Source: Cornus controversa | Taxonomy: Eukaryota; Streptophyta; Magnoliopsida; Cornales; Cornaceae | Assembly: GCA_026545225.1 (NCBI GenBank) | Contig: CM048846.1 | Coordinates: 89,049,270-89,113,269, forward strand | Direction: 5' to 3' | Length of the DNA: 64,000 bases | Part shown: positions 48,153-59,615 of the stretch, piece by piece | Layout of the letters: every line of letters starts with the position of its first letter | Numbering within the stretch: the stretch's first letter is position 1 | Made by a program: the position numbers and the translations under genes | The notes under the pieces: generated by a model | What the model saw: only the letters and a program-made list of their open reading frames with translations | Database searches by the model: none | Told to the model about the DNA's origin: nothing

Positions 48153-50862
48153 ATGTCTTCTAATGATAGCGACCGTACCCTGTTTGATAACTAAGAAGTC
48201 ACAATGTCTAGTTCTTCTCTTCTAATTACAGAAACTGCCTAACCCTCTGTTGTTGTTGGGGAAGTAGTCACATCCGATCAGGGTGGGGTCGCTGCTCAGA
48301 TGACTAGGCAATTGGTTGATATTGATAGAATTAGGGAGAAATGTCTTATCCCTAGCGATATCATAATCGAGGGTTACCCCTTTGATTATGACTATAGTAT
48401 TGGGGAATGAGTCAAAAAATACGAAATCCTTTTCTCGGCTTCTCATTTAAAGATTTTCAGATTTCTTCTTCATTCTTTCTATAGTTTCGTTCTTTTCAAA
48501 CTGAAACTTGCAACGCTTCAGTTAAACCCTAAATTTTTCTGTATTATCTATAGTTTACTTTCTCTGAACCAGGTTCACAATCTGGACCTGACCCTACACG
48601 ATCTCTTGCTCTGTTATTCCCTCCACCGTGTTAGGTTGGAGGATAACCATTACCATGTGTTCCTAATAAGGACAAAAAAAATTGTTTTGATACTCTTTCT
48701 TCTGACAAGTTGTGGAAGGAGAAACTCGTGTTGGTGAAAGAGGCCTAGAATGTCAAGGTTGCTCAAGACTTCCCTATTCCTATTGCCTTCAGAGATGCTG
48801 TGATTCCTCCCTTCACATTATTTGGCAAGTTTTTGCATAGACATTATAAGAGGTTCTCCGCGTAATTTTTTCTTCTTTCATTACTTGATTCTACTCTTTC
48901 ATTTTTATTGTTATTTTTTTTTACAGCTGAACGTATCGAATTTCTGAGGGATAAGGCTTAGAGCATTCGTCTTTCCATAAAGATATATCTGTCACATTAT
49001 CAACTTCAAGTTATCGCTTGTTCTGTTTCCGTTAACTCTTCCCATCTGTATCCCGCCTCGGATTCAAAAGAAATGGAGATGTCAGAGCCCAAAACAAGGA
49101 GGAGATCTATTGCTTTTATTAAGCCCCAGGGTCAGGACGCTGAGGGGAGGTCCAAGGCCAAACATGATGGGAACAAATTTGTTGCCCACGCTTCTTCTTA
49201 GAAGAGGGTTTCTTCTAGTATTGTTCCTTTGCCCAAACACCAGAAACACATGGCGAATTCCATGAAGGGTCAGAGTACCTTTTCTTCCATTATGATTTTT
49301 TCTGATTCTACCAGTAGTGCGGCTGATGAGCCGTTCGTTGGCTTGATCGATCGATGGGCCTCATATTTAAAGAAGCCTGACGGTTCAATTTTTACAATAG
49401 GGGACTGTGTCTAGGGATGGCAATTTTGTCCGCCCCACCCCGCCCCGTATAGAACGGGCATGGGAGCCATTTTTTTCCGTAGGGGCGGGTTTGGGAAAGA
49501 AAATCAAAATCCACCGCGGGTACGGGACGGGTTCGGGACTCTATAATAACCCGCCCCACCCCGCCTATATATTTTATTATTATAAATATATTTATATGTA
49601 TATATATATATACAAATTATAATTTTACTTTTAGTTGTATTAAGACTTATGTTTTTATTTTTTTTTTGTTGTATTAACACTTCTTTAATTATTGAATCAA
49701 ACTTGTTACTAAGTTATTTAGTTGTGAAATATATTTTATGTAATAGGCTATTTAATTGTGGAATCTTGTTATTTTACTTCTTAAACAGGGGTTATACTAT
49801 TTTGAATTTAATAGTATCAAACTTGGTACTATCCACTAGACTTTTATTTTTGGAAAAAATTAATTTTTATTGATATTTGATGTGGTTACAATTTTATGGG
49901 GAGGTGCTGCCTTGCCCCGTCTCGTCCCACTACTTTCAAAATTTTAAACGGGGCGGGGACAGAGTGGGGTTTCTCCCAACGGGGCGGGGATGGGTTTTGA
50001 AATTTTGTCCCGTTTCAAACCCGTGGCGGGTTTGGGAATAGTGTTGAAGGCAATGGGATGGGGACAGGTTTAGGCAAACCCGTGTCGTACCCACCCCGTT
50101 GTTATCCCTAACTATGTCGCCCTAGACCGTGAAGTAATGGGGGCTCTTGCCCAGAGGATCTGGCTTCCCAGGGATGAGTTCCGCCAATAGGGAGCTAACA
50201 GGAATGAGCTCCTTGCTAATGTACCTCTCCATATTATAAAGGTTTGACTTGTCATGTTCTCTATGTATTTCTTTATTCGTCTTTTCTTATGCTCTTGTTT
50301 TGACTTTGTTTGTTTCGTTGTGGAGCAGAGTGCATATACGACCATTTTTTCTGTAAGGCTTTGGAGGTCGAACGTCTGAATGGACGCAAGGCTGAAAACC
50401 TTGAGCGAAAGGTGAAATTGCTAACCAAGTCTCTCGTTGAAAAGCATAAGGCTCTTGGTTAGTTTGATAGGAGGGCCTTGGAGGCCGAAGAGAAGTCTAC
50501 TGAGCTTGAGGCGATGCTGCAGGTATGTAAGTCTGGGGGACTTGAGATGTACCAGCAATTTTTAAAGATCCCAGCTCTGAAAATGGCTGATAGCTTCACT
50601 ATGGCTTTGAACAAGGAGGTAAGCCTGAAGCTAAACGGGACTACCCAGACCCCCCTAATGAGTTTTATGCTGATCAAGCTATTGACTCATTCGGTGAATA
50701 TGGCATTCCTGTGCCTAGCAAAGCTGAACGCAGGTTCGCGGACTTCCTCAAGAGTTCGTGCTCAGCTCCTCCCCCTTTTTATTCGGTGGTTGCTCATTCT
50801 GTTCCCACCCCTTCTGACCAGGTCACTCCAAAAGTACCAGTCCTACTAGAAAAGGAACTCTG
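48153..50862 (+). pseudogene. Antisense additional ORF of the Tat-like element (gypsy-type transposon-protein-like)
   Basis: Starts at an ATG 18 bp from the LTR and reads opposite to pol. Pieces in shifting frames include QLVDIDRIREKCLIPSDIII, a stretch with LQLNPKFFCIIYSLLSLNQV and LLLCYSLHRV, DTLSSDKLWKEKLVLV-like and a later coiled-coil-like part (RKVKLLTKSLVEKHKALG, EAEEKSTELEAMLQ). This order resembles the plant proteins called putative gypsy-type transposon (PF04195), known as additional ORFs of Tat elements. A probable intron with GT...CAG borders lies at about 50242-50328. Stops and frameshifts show decay. The hAT element at 49412-50110 interrupts it, and removing that element rejoins the frame as GDCV-ALDREVMG. 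Family assignment by eye. Confidence 0.55.
49412..50110. mobile_element. Non-autonomous hAT element, CCCGCC-rich arms (family A, copy 2)
   Basis: Ends TAGGGATGGCAA and TTGTTATCCCTA. The flanking 8-mers ACTGTGTC (49404-49411) and ACTATGTC (50111-50118) form a target duplication with one mismatch. It shares ends, GC-rich arms and AT-rich core (for example ATTGGATCAAACTTGTTACT-like text) with 17610-18397, but is 89 bp shorter. It inserted into the antisense ORF of the Tat-like element. Confidence 0.9.
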
Positions 50863-51317
50863 ATCGTTAACTCATTTGATTGGAACTTCAACAAGGAAGA
50901 TGGAGCAACTCCCCAGGGTTGAGCCTTGTAATTTTTTTCTTTCGCTTTTGTAAAGCTCAGAAGGAGCTCTCTTTTTTTTTCTTTTTTTTTTTAGTGATAA
51001 CTTATCCTTTCATTCTTAAAACTATCATTTTGATTAATGAGAAAGAGAAAAATCTTTCATGCTTCAGTCTTTCCAAACTTATTTTCTGAGTTAGTTTGAA
51101 ATTTTTGCACTTGACAGTAGCTTAATCTGGCAATTATCTTGGCAGGTTGGGTTTTAATCCCTTTCTTAGACTGGAAACTCTTTCCCAGTTTTAGTAATAT
51201 AGACGATCAGCATTTAGCACTTGACGTCTTTTTTCTTTCTTTTCTGGAGAATTCAACAGGGGACTTATCCAAGCAATCAGCTTAAGAAGACGACTGCTTG
51301 TTTCTGTAAATTGATTT

Positions 51318-52170
51318 GACTAGGCTTGCGACCTTTCTCTTCTATAATCGATCGGTCGTTTAGGCCTTAGCTTAGATAAGCGATTGGTCGTTTAAGATCT
51401 TAGCTTAATTTGGGCCTATGACCTCTTTTATTTAATAAGTGATCGATTGTTCAGACTTTAGCTTTAATAAGCGGTCATTTATTTAAGACCTTAGCTTGAT
51501 TTGAGTCTATGGCCTCTTTTATTTAATAAGCGATCGATGGTTCAGACCTTAGCTTCGATAAGCGATCGGTCGTTTAAAACCTTAACTTGATTTGGGCCTA
51601 TGACCTTTTTTATTTAATAAATGATTAGTCGTTCAGACCTTAGCTTCGATAAGAGGTCGTTCGTTTAAGACCTTAGCTTGATTTGGGCCAATGACCTCTT
51701 TTATTTAATAAATGATCGATCGTTCAGACCTTAGCTTCGATAAACGATCGGTCGTTTAAGACCTTAGTTTGATTTGGGCCTACGGCCTCTTTTATTTAAC
51801 AAGCGATCGGTCATTCAGACCTTAGTTTCAATAAGCAATCGATCGTTTAAGAGCTTAGCTTGATTTGGGTCTATGACCTCTTTTATTTAATAAGCGATCA
51901 ATCGTTTAGACTTTAGTTTTGATAAGCGATCGGTTGATTAAGACCTTAGCTTAATTTGGGTCTATGGCCTCTTTTATTTAATAAACTATCGGTCGTTTAG
52001 ACCTTAGCTTCAATAAGCGATCGATCGTTCAAAACATTAGCTTGATTTGGGCCTATGACCTCTTTTATTTAATAAGTGATTGATCGTTCAGACCTTAGCT
52101 TCGATAAGTGATCGCCCGTTTAAGACCTTAGCTTAGTTTTGGCCATAGCCTTTTTTATTTAATAAGCGAA
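51318..52170. repeat. 91-bp tandem repeat array in the Tat-like 3' untranslated region
   Basis: The word CCTCTTTTATTTAATAA and its variants recur at 51332, 51422, 51513, 51604, 51694, 51786, 51877, 51968, 52059 and 52149, a period of 90-91 bp over about nine copies. Each unit contains two related half-units built on GCGATCGGTCGTTTAAGACC and GATCGATCGTTCAGACCTTA. It lies between integrase and the antisense ORF. Tandem arrays in this untranslated region of Tat-type elements are known as sources of satellite DNA. Confidence 0.92.
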
Positions 52171-52849
52171 GGTTGATAACTATTTCGCAAATGCAAAAGA
52201 GAAACAAGAGCATGTTACTACATATACTCCCCTTTGCAGTAATATGTTCTTGCCGCTACTTTAAGGCCATCTGCTTCCCTTTATATAAGACGAAAACAAG
52301 GATTTTCATTCGGTGTGGGACTATGCCCACTGTATATTTTTCCTGTCACGATAATAAATTGTAACTGACTCTCATCATTTTTTAAGGTCAATTTCTAAAA
52401 AAGATGCATTCATTTCTTTAGACAAAATAAGGTTGTATTGTAAAAGTTTAAATTACACATTTTAAAGTGTTTGAGTCTTAATCGTATGACACCTAAAGAC
52501 TTTTTAGGGGTGAAAATTTTATTTTATTTTATTTTCGAATCAAGTAGATAATTGTTTTTGGTAACTAAATACCTTTGCAGAAAGGTAAAAAGAAGGCAAG
52601 GCATTACTATTGTGCATTTACTCTTGTACAACAACTATGCCTTACCACGACTGTAGAGTTTTCACTCTATTCTTTATTTAGTACAAAGTACAAAATCTTC
52701 TATTTGATGTGCAACCAAGTCCTTTCTCTTTTTGACAGTGGAATACTTTCTTTAAAAGATGCACTTTTATTGTAAAATTCTTCTATTCTTTCAAAAGTCA
52801 GAAGACACACTGCCAAAAAGGAATAATATAATTTTAACATGCTGGAATT
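52171..52849. other. Untranslated part of the Tat-like element
   Basis: AT-rich sequence between the tandem array and the end of integrase. No coding features or recognisable motifs. Confidence 0.5.
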
Positions 52850-54550
52850 TAAACATAATACATTTTTAAATGGGTTGCATTCCAAGGCATGCAAATTGCT
52901 TCTGCGTTGCTAACTCTACAAAGCTTGTATGCGCCATATCCAATCACTTCAGTGACTTCATACGGGCCTCCCATTTTGCTGCAAATTTTTCAGCATTTCG
53001 TTCCTTTGTATTGTCAGTGACTCTTCGTAGCACCTAGTCCCCAAGGCTGAACGCTCAATGTTTTACTTCTTGTCATAATTATTTTTGATCATTTTTTTAT
53101 AAGATGCAAGTCTTATCTGAGTTGCCTCCTTATTTTCTTCCAGGAGATCCACATTTTGCTCAAGCAACCGATCATTCTGCCCCCTCTCTAGTATATCTGT
53201 TCTGATTATTGGGGTGGACAGCTCAATTAAGATCCATAGGCTAGGCCGAACGGACTATCACTGGTCGGACGCCTAGGCGTCGTTCGGTAGGCCCATAGAA
53301 CTTTAGGTAGTTCTTTTAGCCATTTTTCTTTATGGACTTCCAACTTCTTTCGGATACATTCAAAGATGGTCCGATTAGTTATTTCTATTTGGCCATTTCC
53401 TTGTGGATATAATCTATAGGGGAACTTTTGGTTGATTCCATACTTTCTGAAGAACTTTTATATCGGTTAGTTATCGAAATCTGTGGTATTATCTATGATA
53501 ATAGATTCTGGCAATCCGAACCGACAGATGACGTTGCTTCAGATGAATCTTTTAACTTGGACATGGGTGATTCTTGCGTAAGCTTCAGCTTCAACCCATT
53601 TTGTGAAGTAATCTGTCGCTAACAAGATATACTTTTTATTGTTGGCGGCTTTCTGGAGTAGCCCCATTAAATCCATCCCCCACTTTATGAATAGTCAGGG
53701 ACTAGCCATATCTTTCAGGGGCTGATGGGGTATCTTGGCGTGCCGCTGATATTTATCACATTTTCTAGCGTGCTTTTCAGCATCTCTAGCCATGTATGGC
53801 CAGAAGTTTCCTTGGGTAATGGCCTAATGGACCAGCAATTGGCCTCCCGAATGATTTCCACATACGCCTTAGTGGATTTTGGAAATAATTTCTTTTGCTT
53901 CCGTGAGGGCCACACATTTCAGTATGGTCCTGAGAACGATCTTCTATACAGATGTCCGCTGATCGTGAAATATCTGGAAGAATTCATTCTAATTTTTCTA
54001 GCCTCTTCCTTTGAATCTGGCAATACTCCGTTGACAAGATAAGCCTTGATAGGATCCATCCAACTAGGTTAGTTCTGTATGACTAACACATTTTTTCGAA
54101 CGTGGATGCTAGGTATTTGCAATGAGTCGATCGATGTTATTCTGACCAAGTCCGGTTGAGCTGCCGAGACTGAACATGCTATTCTATCGACTTCCAGGTT
54201 CAGATCTCTTAGTACTTAAAAAATCTTGACTTGGTCAAACTCTTTGAGCTCTCCTTCTACCAAGTCTTTGTAGGCTTTTATACTATCATCTTTTAGTGAA
54301 TAATCCCCACTAATCGATTTCACAATTAGCTAAGAATCACTAAAACTTGTAAGTTTTTTACTTGAAGTGTTTGCACCAGTCTTAATCCTGCTAACTAGGC
54401 CTCGTACTCAGCTTCATTGTTTGATGCTATAAACTCTATATAGATTACTTACTGTAAAATAATTTCATCTAGAGTTTGGATTTCTATTCTAATACCCGAT
54501 CATCCCATGTCGATGATCTATCGATATAGAGTTTCCATTCGAACTAAATC
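52850..54550 (-). pseudogene. Tat-like pol: second RNase H and integrase (decayed)
   Basis: Minus-strand translation shows, in order: LYIDRSST (near 54530) and ASNNEAEYEA of the second, archaeal-type RNase H; ARKIRMNSSRYFTISGHLYR and GVCGNHSGG before integrase; the integrase zinc region ARKCDKYQRHAKIPHQPL; the core WGMDLMGLL, KYILLATDYFTKWVEAEAYA and RFGLPESII; then the C-terminal part with GGPYEVTEV-like and ALECNPFKNVL near 52860. Stops and frameshifts interrupt it. It is separated from RT/RNase H by the 8.4-kb Athila-like insertion. Confidence 0.88.
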
Positions 54551-54555
54551 GGAGC
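54551..54555. repeat. Target-site duplication, left (GGAGC)
   Basis: GGAGC directly precedes the 5' LTR; the identical pentamer follows the 3' LTR at 62960-62964. Confidence 0.95.
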
Positions 54556-55938
54556 TGATCGGCGTTGAATGTTACGCATTCTGGCCTCTTAATTTGCATA
54601 TTTTATTCTCTTAGTGATAGTTTATATGTGATTTTACTCTATTTTTGTGTTTTCTGTCTTTTTCAGGGCCTTAATATTTATTTAAGATAAAACTATGATT
54701 TTGGGCTTTTAAAGATGATATCCAAGAAGGTTATATGAAGCCTACATCTAATGGGTCCATTCAACTCCATATTTCAACTCAAAACAGCCCAATAAAGTGG
54801 TCCAAGAGAATTTCAACTTATGGGCCTGAAGCCCAATTATGCACTTAATCCAATTTTAATCCCGTTTTGGAAAGTGGACCTAAAGTCTTATTTTTGAGCA
54901 TCAATTCAACTTAATTCCCGCGTAATTAGGTTCAACGAAATTCGATTCTGGACACTTTTGTATTTCACGAAAATTTCGTGAATCGGACTTCTACTGGGTC
55001 AAAACTTGGGCCGAAAGTCAGCAGAAAAATCTACCTATTTAGGGCTGCGGGAAAACCCTAATTTTCTCCTAATTGGATTAGGACTTTATCTCCTAATTGG
55101 ATTAGGACTTTATGTATTCTCTTGGGGTATAAAGAGGTGAATTGGAGGCTGTTTTGAGGAGGAAAGAAGAGGAGGCCAGGGCAGAGAAGACAGAGACAAT
55201 CCGGGTTTTATTTATTCATTATGTCTTTTATTATTTTGTTATCTTCTTCTTCTACCATGTGTAACTAAACTCCTCAACTAGGGTTAAGGAGGAAACCTCC
55301 ATTAATGAAGTGAAGTTATTTTGTTCATTAATTGATTCCCATGTGTGTGATTTAATTGCTTATGATTTTTGCTTCTTGTGATTAATTATTTTATAATTCT
55401 TTCACCATTTATATCATGTATATGTGGTAGTTAGAAAGTATTATAATTAATCTAAGCTTGGGTTTGTATTTCTTAAAAGTGATAATCTTTGATCTTATGT
55501 TTTTCATTAAATTGGATACATAGGATGCTTAGAATTTTACACTAGTAAAGCGAAGGAAAATCTACCTTTTTAATATATTTTTCATAGTGCTTTATTGTTA
55601 AATCTTGAGTAAGCAATAGATTGATTTCTTGATTGCTACTCCAAATTTGGGAATTAATAAATAAATATTAGAAGCTTCATGGATTTAATGGTGGTGGAAT
55701 CCGAAACCTTAGTTATTTTCTCTATTTGATTTTAATAGTTTTCTTTTATTTGCATGTTAGTTTAATTTATCTCAAATCAACCAACTTGTGTTTAAACTAG
55801 ATTAGTTTTAAATTAATTTGAATTTGTGTTAGTTTTTCCTCTCAAAGCATTCCCTTGGGTTCGACCTCGTTCTTGCCGAACTATACTTTAATAGATTCGT
55901 ACACTTGCGAGTTATTTAACAATTTTAAAACAACATCA
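54556..55938 (+). repeat. 5' LTR of the Athila-like element
   Basis: 1383 bp, TGATCGG...ACATCA. It contains a TATA-like TATAAAG at 55128-55134 and a 24-bp tandem repeat (TCCTAATTGGATTAGGACTT twice, about 55068-55112). It differs from the 3' LTR by eye at a single site, C at 55278 versus T at 62299. Confidence 0.97.
55128..55134 (+). promoter_or_regulatory. TATA-like box in the 5' LTR
   Basis: TATAAAG after CTTGGGG, about 810 bp before the end of the LTR, with a purine-rich GAGGAGGAAAGAAGAGGAGG leader downstream. The same box lies at 62149-62155 in the 3' LTR. Confidence 0.6.
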
Positions 55939-55944
55939 AGTTTT

Positions 55945-55962
55945 TGGCGCCGTTGCCGGGGA
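55945..55962 (+). promoter_or_regulatory. Primer-binding site for tRNA-Asp
   Basis: TGGCGCCGTTGCCGGGGA begins 7 bp after the LTR end. It is complementary over 18 nt to the 3' end of plant tRNA-Asp(GTC) including CCA. This is the primer typical of Athila elements. Confidence 0.95.
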
Positions 55963-57194
55963 ATTGCAAACAAGAAAACTAATCAAATTTCGATTGATTT
56001 AATTCTTCTACTAGTTATAATTTAGTTTTTTTTTTCTTTCTTTTGTTTTATTATTTTTAAAAAGAAAAAAAAATCTTTCCAATTTTAATTATTTGTTCTA
56101 GGTTTTTTTTTTAATTATTATAGTTTAGTTTTAGTTTTAGTTTTAGTTATTTTATTTTTATTATTATTTTTCTTAGTTTAGTTTTAGTTTTATTTTATTG
56201 TTATTGTTTTACCTGATACTTCTTGAATTCTATAGGTGGTATTGTTGAAAATTGCTTTTTTTCGCATGTTCTTGGGCACTACTTTGGAATCCAAGTAAGT
56301 ACATTTCTTTTTTCTTTTCGTTTATTTATATTTTTATTTTCTTAGATTAGGAAAACATAGATTTTTGTTTTAGGTTGATAATTTTTGCATGAGAACTTTA
56401 GGATAGAATAACTTAGAAATAGCCTTAGGGTCACACTTTCTTCAAAATTTTATTTTATTTTATTTTATTTTATTTTTTTCTCTCTATTTAAAAAAAAAGA
56501 AGAAAGATCACACACTCACTCACTTTTTATTTTTTATTTTATTTTTGTTTTTATGGTGTGTTTTGTTTGTGCATTTTAATTTAGCATTCTTGCATTAAAA
56601 TTTTAGTAAGGGCACGAACCCCCAACAAGATAAGGATTGGATTTCATCACCAATTCCTTGCCCAACTAGGTTAAAAATCTCCTTGCATTTGTCTATCCCA
56701 AGCCAGATTTAGTTTAAACTTAAAATCAAGTAGACATTGGCCATAGGAATTCATATAGCTTATAGGACCCTCTTGGACAGAGTTAACTTTTGGTAACTCC
56801 AGTGAGCACCTTCCAACTTCACAATGTCTAGGAAAGTTCTGAGAAGATTGGTTTTTAAGTGGGACCGTTTGTGACCCCTCCAATTTATCTTAGAAACTTT
56901 CCTGGTTGTATTGTTGGTGGGGCTTAACTGGTAATCCTCTAGTTCCTCTGAAAGGGAGTAGAAGCTGTCTAACTAGGTAAGAATTATTTTGGAACTAGTC
57001 CAGATAATTCTTTAGGAAAATAAAAAAAAAATTAAAATAGAAATCACTAACCTTGAATTAAATTTGAAAAAAAAAAAATTTGCTTGTTTATTTGGTTGGT
57101 GTTTTTTTGAGTCATTTTGTTAGATCTTGAGATTGAGAGAACCTTTCAAAAGGGTGTGAAAAATTCTAGTGTTAAAGATCCTTCTTTGCCCAAG
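55963..57194 (+). other. 5' untranslated region of the Athila-like element
   Basis: T-rich leader with runs of TTTAGTTTTAG and TTTTATTTTATT, without a credible ORF. In-frame stops lie upstream of the gag ATG. Confidence 0.6.
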
Positions 57195-59615
57195 ATGGCT
57201 GATCCTGTTGAAACTAAATCCCTTAAGGACTATTACACTCCCGTGCATATTACAAACCCATCTTGCATTGTGTTACCTCCTACCCAACAAGGACATTTTG
57301 AGATACGGGCGGCGGTAATTAATTTACTGCCCACTTTTAGAGGCCTTAGCTCTGATGACCCATACCTCCATGTCAAGGAATTTTTAGAGATTTGTTCCAC
57401 ACTAAAATTTCAAAATATTACTGAGGAGTCAATTAAATTGCGGTTATTTCCATTCTCTTTGAAAGAAAAAGCAAAATCTTGGTTATACTCACTGGAACCC
57501 GCGTCCGTCAATTCATGGAATGGGTTATGCACCAAATTCCTTACCAAATTCTTTCCCATGCACAAAACTAACTCCCTTCGTCGAAATATCATGCAATTTA
57601 CTCAAAAAGAGGGTGAGGAGTTTTACATGTGTTGGAAAAAATTTAATGATCTTCTCCTTAAGTGTCCCCATCATGGTTTTGCCAAGTGGCAATTAGTTCA
57701 ATTCTTTTACGAGGGGTTGTCACCCCATAATCGTCAACTAATTGAGTCACGAGGTGGGGTAGAATTCATGTCTAAAAATGAGGATGAAGCATGGAGATTC
57801 CTTGATGTGTTGTCAGAGAACTCTCAACAATGGGAGTACTCAGGGAGGGTTGAAAGGTGTTCTATATCAGTTCTCTCAGAACCCAAAAAGGGAGGAATCT
57901 ATGAGGTCCGAGAGGAGACCGATTTGAGTGCAAGGATAGTTAGTCTAACTAGGAAAGTGGAGGCTATAGAGATTAGTAAAGGAAGTAATTCTTATGTTCG
58001 TGCAGTTAGTGAGGTGTGTCAATTGTGTGAGAGTTCTTCCCATACAGCTCAAACTTGTCCATCTATTGCATCTTTTCATGAGTGTATAGCCGAACAAGCC
58101 AATGCACTCAATTCCTATAAGAAACCATTTGACAGCCCCTATTCTGACACATACAATCCTAATTGGAGGAACCACCCTAATTTTTCTTGGAGGCAAGACC
58201 AACCTCGAAACAACCAAGGGGTGCCACATATGCAACCCCAAGGGCAACCACAATTTTCATATCCTTCCATGTCCCAAAATGCCCCTCCGTATGTTCCCCC
58301 ACCTCAACAAAGACCAACTTTAGAGGATACTCTCCAACAGTTCATGCAACAGACTAGTCAATCAATTTCTAAGTTAGAAATGCAAATAGGTCAATTAGCC
58401 ACTGTTGTAGGAGAGAGGGAGAAGGGAAAGTTTCCTAGTCAACCTGTGCCTAACCCAAAGGGCCAGTTTCATATTAGTGACCCGTCCACTTCTGGTTCAC
58501 ATGAGCAGGTTCACTCTATCACAACTCTAAGATCAGGTAAACAAGTTGATAATGGAGTCCAAATGTCTATACATAGTGAGAAAATTGAAAAGGACCATGT
58601 TAGCAATTTAGGAAGGGAGGACAAAACTACATCTGAAGTTGAATCAGAAATTCAAATCCCTAGTCTTGACCCACCATCTCAAATAAGTCCACCAGTTAGG
58701 AACTTTGTTCCTACTGCACCATATCCTCAAAGACTTCAAAAGCCTAAGAAGGGGAATCACTATGATGAGATTATGGAAGTGTTTAAACAAGTCAAAATTA
58801 ATATTCCATTTCTCAATGCAATTCAACAGGTCCCCTCTTATGCAAAATTCTTAAAGGACTTGTGTACGGTCAAACGTGGCTTGAATGTGCATAAGAAAGC
58901 CTTCCTCACTGAGCAAGTTAGCTCTATCATCCAACATCGCACTCCACCTAAATTTAAGGATCCTGGATGTCCTACAATTTCATGTACCATAGGTGATCAA
59001 AAAATTGAGCAAGCTTTGCTTGACTTGGGTGCGAGTGTCAACTTGTTACCTTACTCTGTTTACGAGCAACTAGGTCTTGGTGAGTTGAAACCCACGAAGG
59101 TGGTACTCCAATTAGCAGATCACTCAATTAAGGTACCTCGTGGTGTTATTGAGGATGTGCTTATTCAGGTTGATAAATTCTTTTTCCCTGTAGACTTTAT
59201 TGTCTTAGACACTCAACCTGTAACTAATCCTAATAACCAGATTCCTGTCATCTTAGGTCGTCCATTCCTAGCCACTTCAAATGCTTTAATCAACTGTAGG
59301 AATGGTGTTGTGAAACTCTCTTTTGGAAATATGTCAGTTGAGCTTAATGTTTTTAACGTAAACCGACAACCACCAGACTCTGAGGATATTTGTGAGATAA
59401 ATTTAATAGAGAGTCTAGATCAGGGTACTTTTATTCATCCTAGTTATAAGGACCCTTTAGAGGCAAGTCTAACTAATTTTGGCTATAATTTTGATATTGA
59501 TAGTGCTTGTGAAGATGTGAATGCTTTATTGGATGTGAATGTTTCATTGAATTCAGTCCATTTTATCAACACCAAAAAGTGGAAAGCCAAGATGGAAAGC
59601 CTAGGTATAGGTTGA
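57195..59615 (+). CDS. gag-pro: Gag-protease polyprotein of the Athila-like retrotransposon
   Basis: Intact 806-aa ORF from the first ATG (MADPVETKSL). The frame is open upstream to 57117 without an ATG. Gag forms the cytoplasmic virus-like particle. The conserved gag core (about residues 80-186) includes LRLFPFSLKEKAKSWLYSL, FLTKFFP and QFFYEGLSPHNRQLIESRGG. A single CCHC zinc knuckle, CQLCESSSHTAQTC (about 275-288), binds RNA. A Gln/Pro-rich hinge follows (325-410). The aspartic protease domain (about 595-720) carries LLDLGASVNLLPYSVYEQLG, LQLADHS and ILGRPFLAT. The DLGA form in place of DTG/DSG is usual for Athila, so it is not evidence of inactivation. The ORF ends after about 100 further residues without reaching RT. 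No stops or frameshifts. Confidence 0.95.
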   Translation: MADPVETKSLKDYYTPVHITNPSCIVLPPTQQGHFEIRAAVINLLPTFRGLSSDDPYLHVKEFLEICSTLKFQNITEESIKLRLFPFSLKEKAKSWLYSLEPASVNSWNGLCTKFLTKFFPMHKTNSLRRNIMQFTQKEGEEFYMCWKKFNDLLLKCPHHGFAKWQLVQFFYEGLSPHNRQLIESRGGVEFMSKNEDEAWRFLDVLSENSQQWEYSGRVERCSISVLSEPKKGGIYEVREETDLSARIVSLTRKVEAIEISKGSNSYVRAVSEVCQLCESSSHTAQTCPSIASFHECIAEQANALNSYKKPFDSPYSDTYNPNWRNHPNFSWRQDQPRNNQGVPHMQPQGQPQFSYPSMSQNAPPYVPPPQQRPTLEDTLQQFMQQTSQSISKLEMQIGQLATVVGEREKGKFPSQPVPNPKGQFHISDPSTSGSHEQVHSITTLRSGKQVDNGVQMSIHSEKIEKDHVSNLGREDKTTSEVESEIQIPSLDPPSQISPPVRNFVPTAPYPQRLQKPKKGNHYDEIMEVFKQVKINIPFLNAIQQVPSYAKFLKDLCTVKRGLNVHKKAFLTEQVSSIIQHRTPPKFKDPGCPTISCTIGDQKIEQALLDLGASVNLLPYSVYEQLGLGELKPTKVVLQLADHSIKVPRGVIEDVLIQVDKFFFPVDFIVLDTQPVTNPNNQIPVILGRPFLATSNALINCRNGVVKLSFGNMSVELNVFNVNRQPPDSEDICEINLIESLDQGTFIHPSYKDPLEASLTNFGYNFDIDSACEDVNALLDVNVSLNSVHFINTKKWKAKMESLGIG

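Noticed and set aside
51318..52170. CRISPR-like repeat array
   Set aside because: The units are directly adjacent 91-bp repeats without unique spacers, in a plant retrotransposon.
55945..55962. Sequence identical to part of a tRNA-Asp gene complement
   Set aside because: Only 18 nt match, directly after the LTR. It is the primer-binding site, not a tRNA gene.
56671..56883. A minus-strand 70-codon frame in the leader of the Athila-like element
   Set aside because: It lies in the untranslated leader opposite to the element's sense strand and has no recognisable domain.
59022..59037. Protease motif DLGA in place of DTG/DSG, suggesting an inactive enzyme
   Set aside because: From family knowledge, DLGA is the usual form in Athila-type proteases, so it is not a defect specific to this copy.
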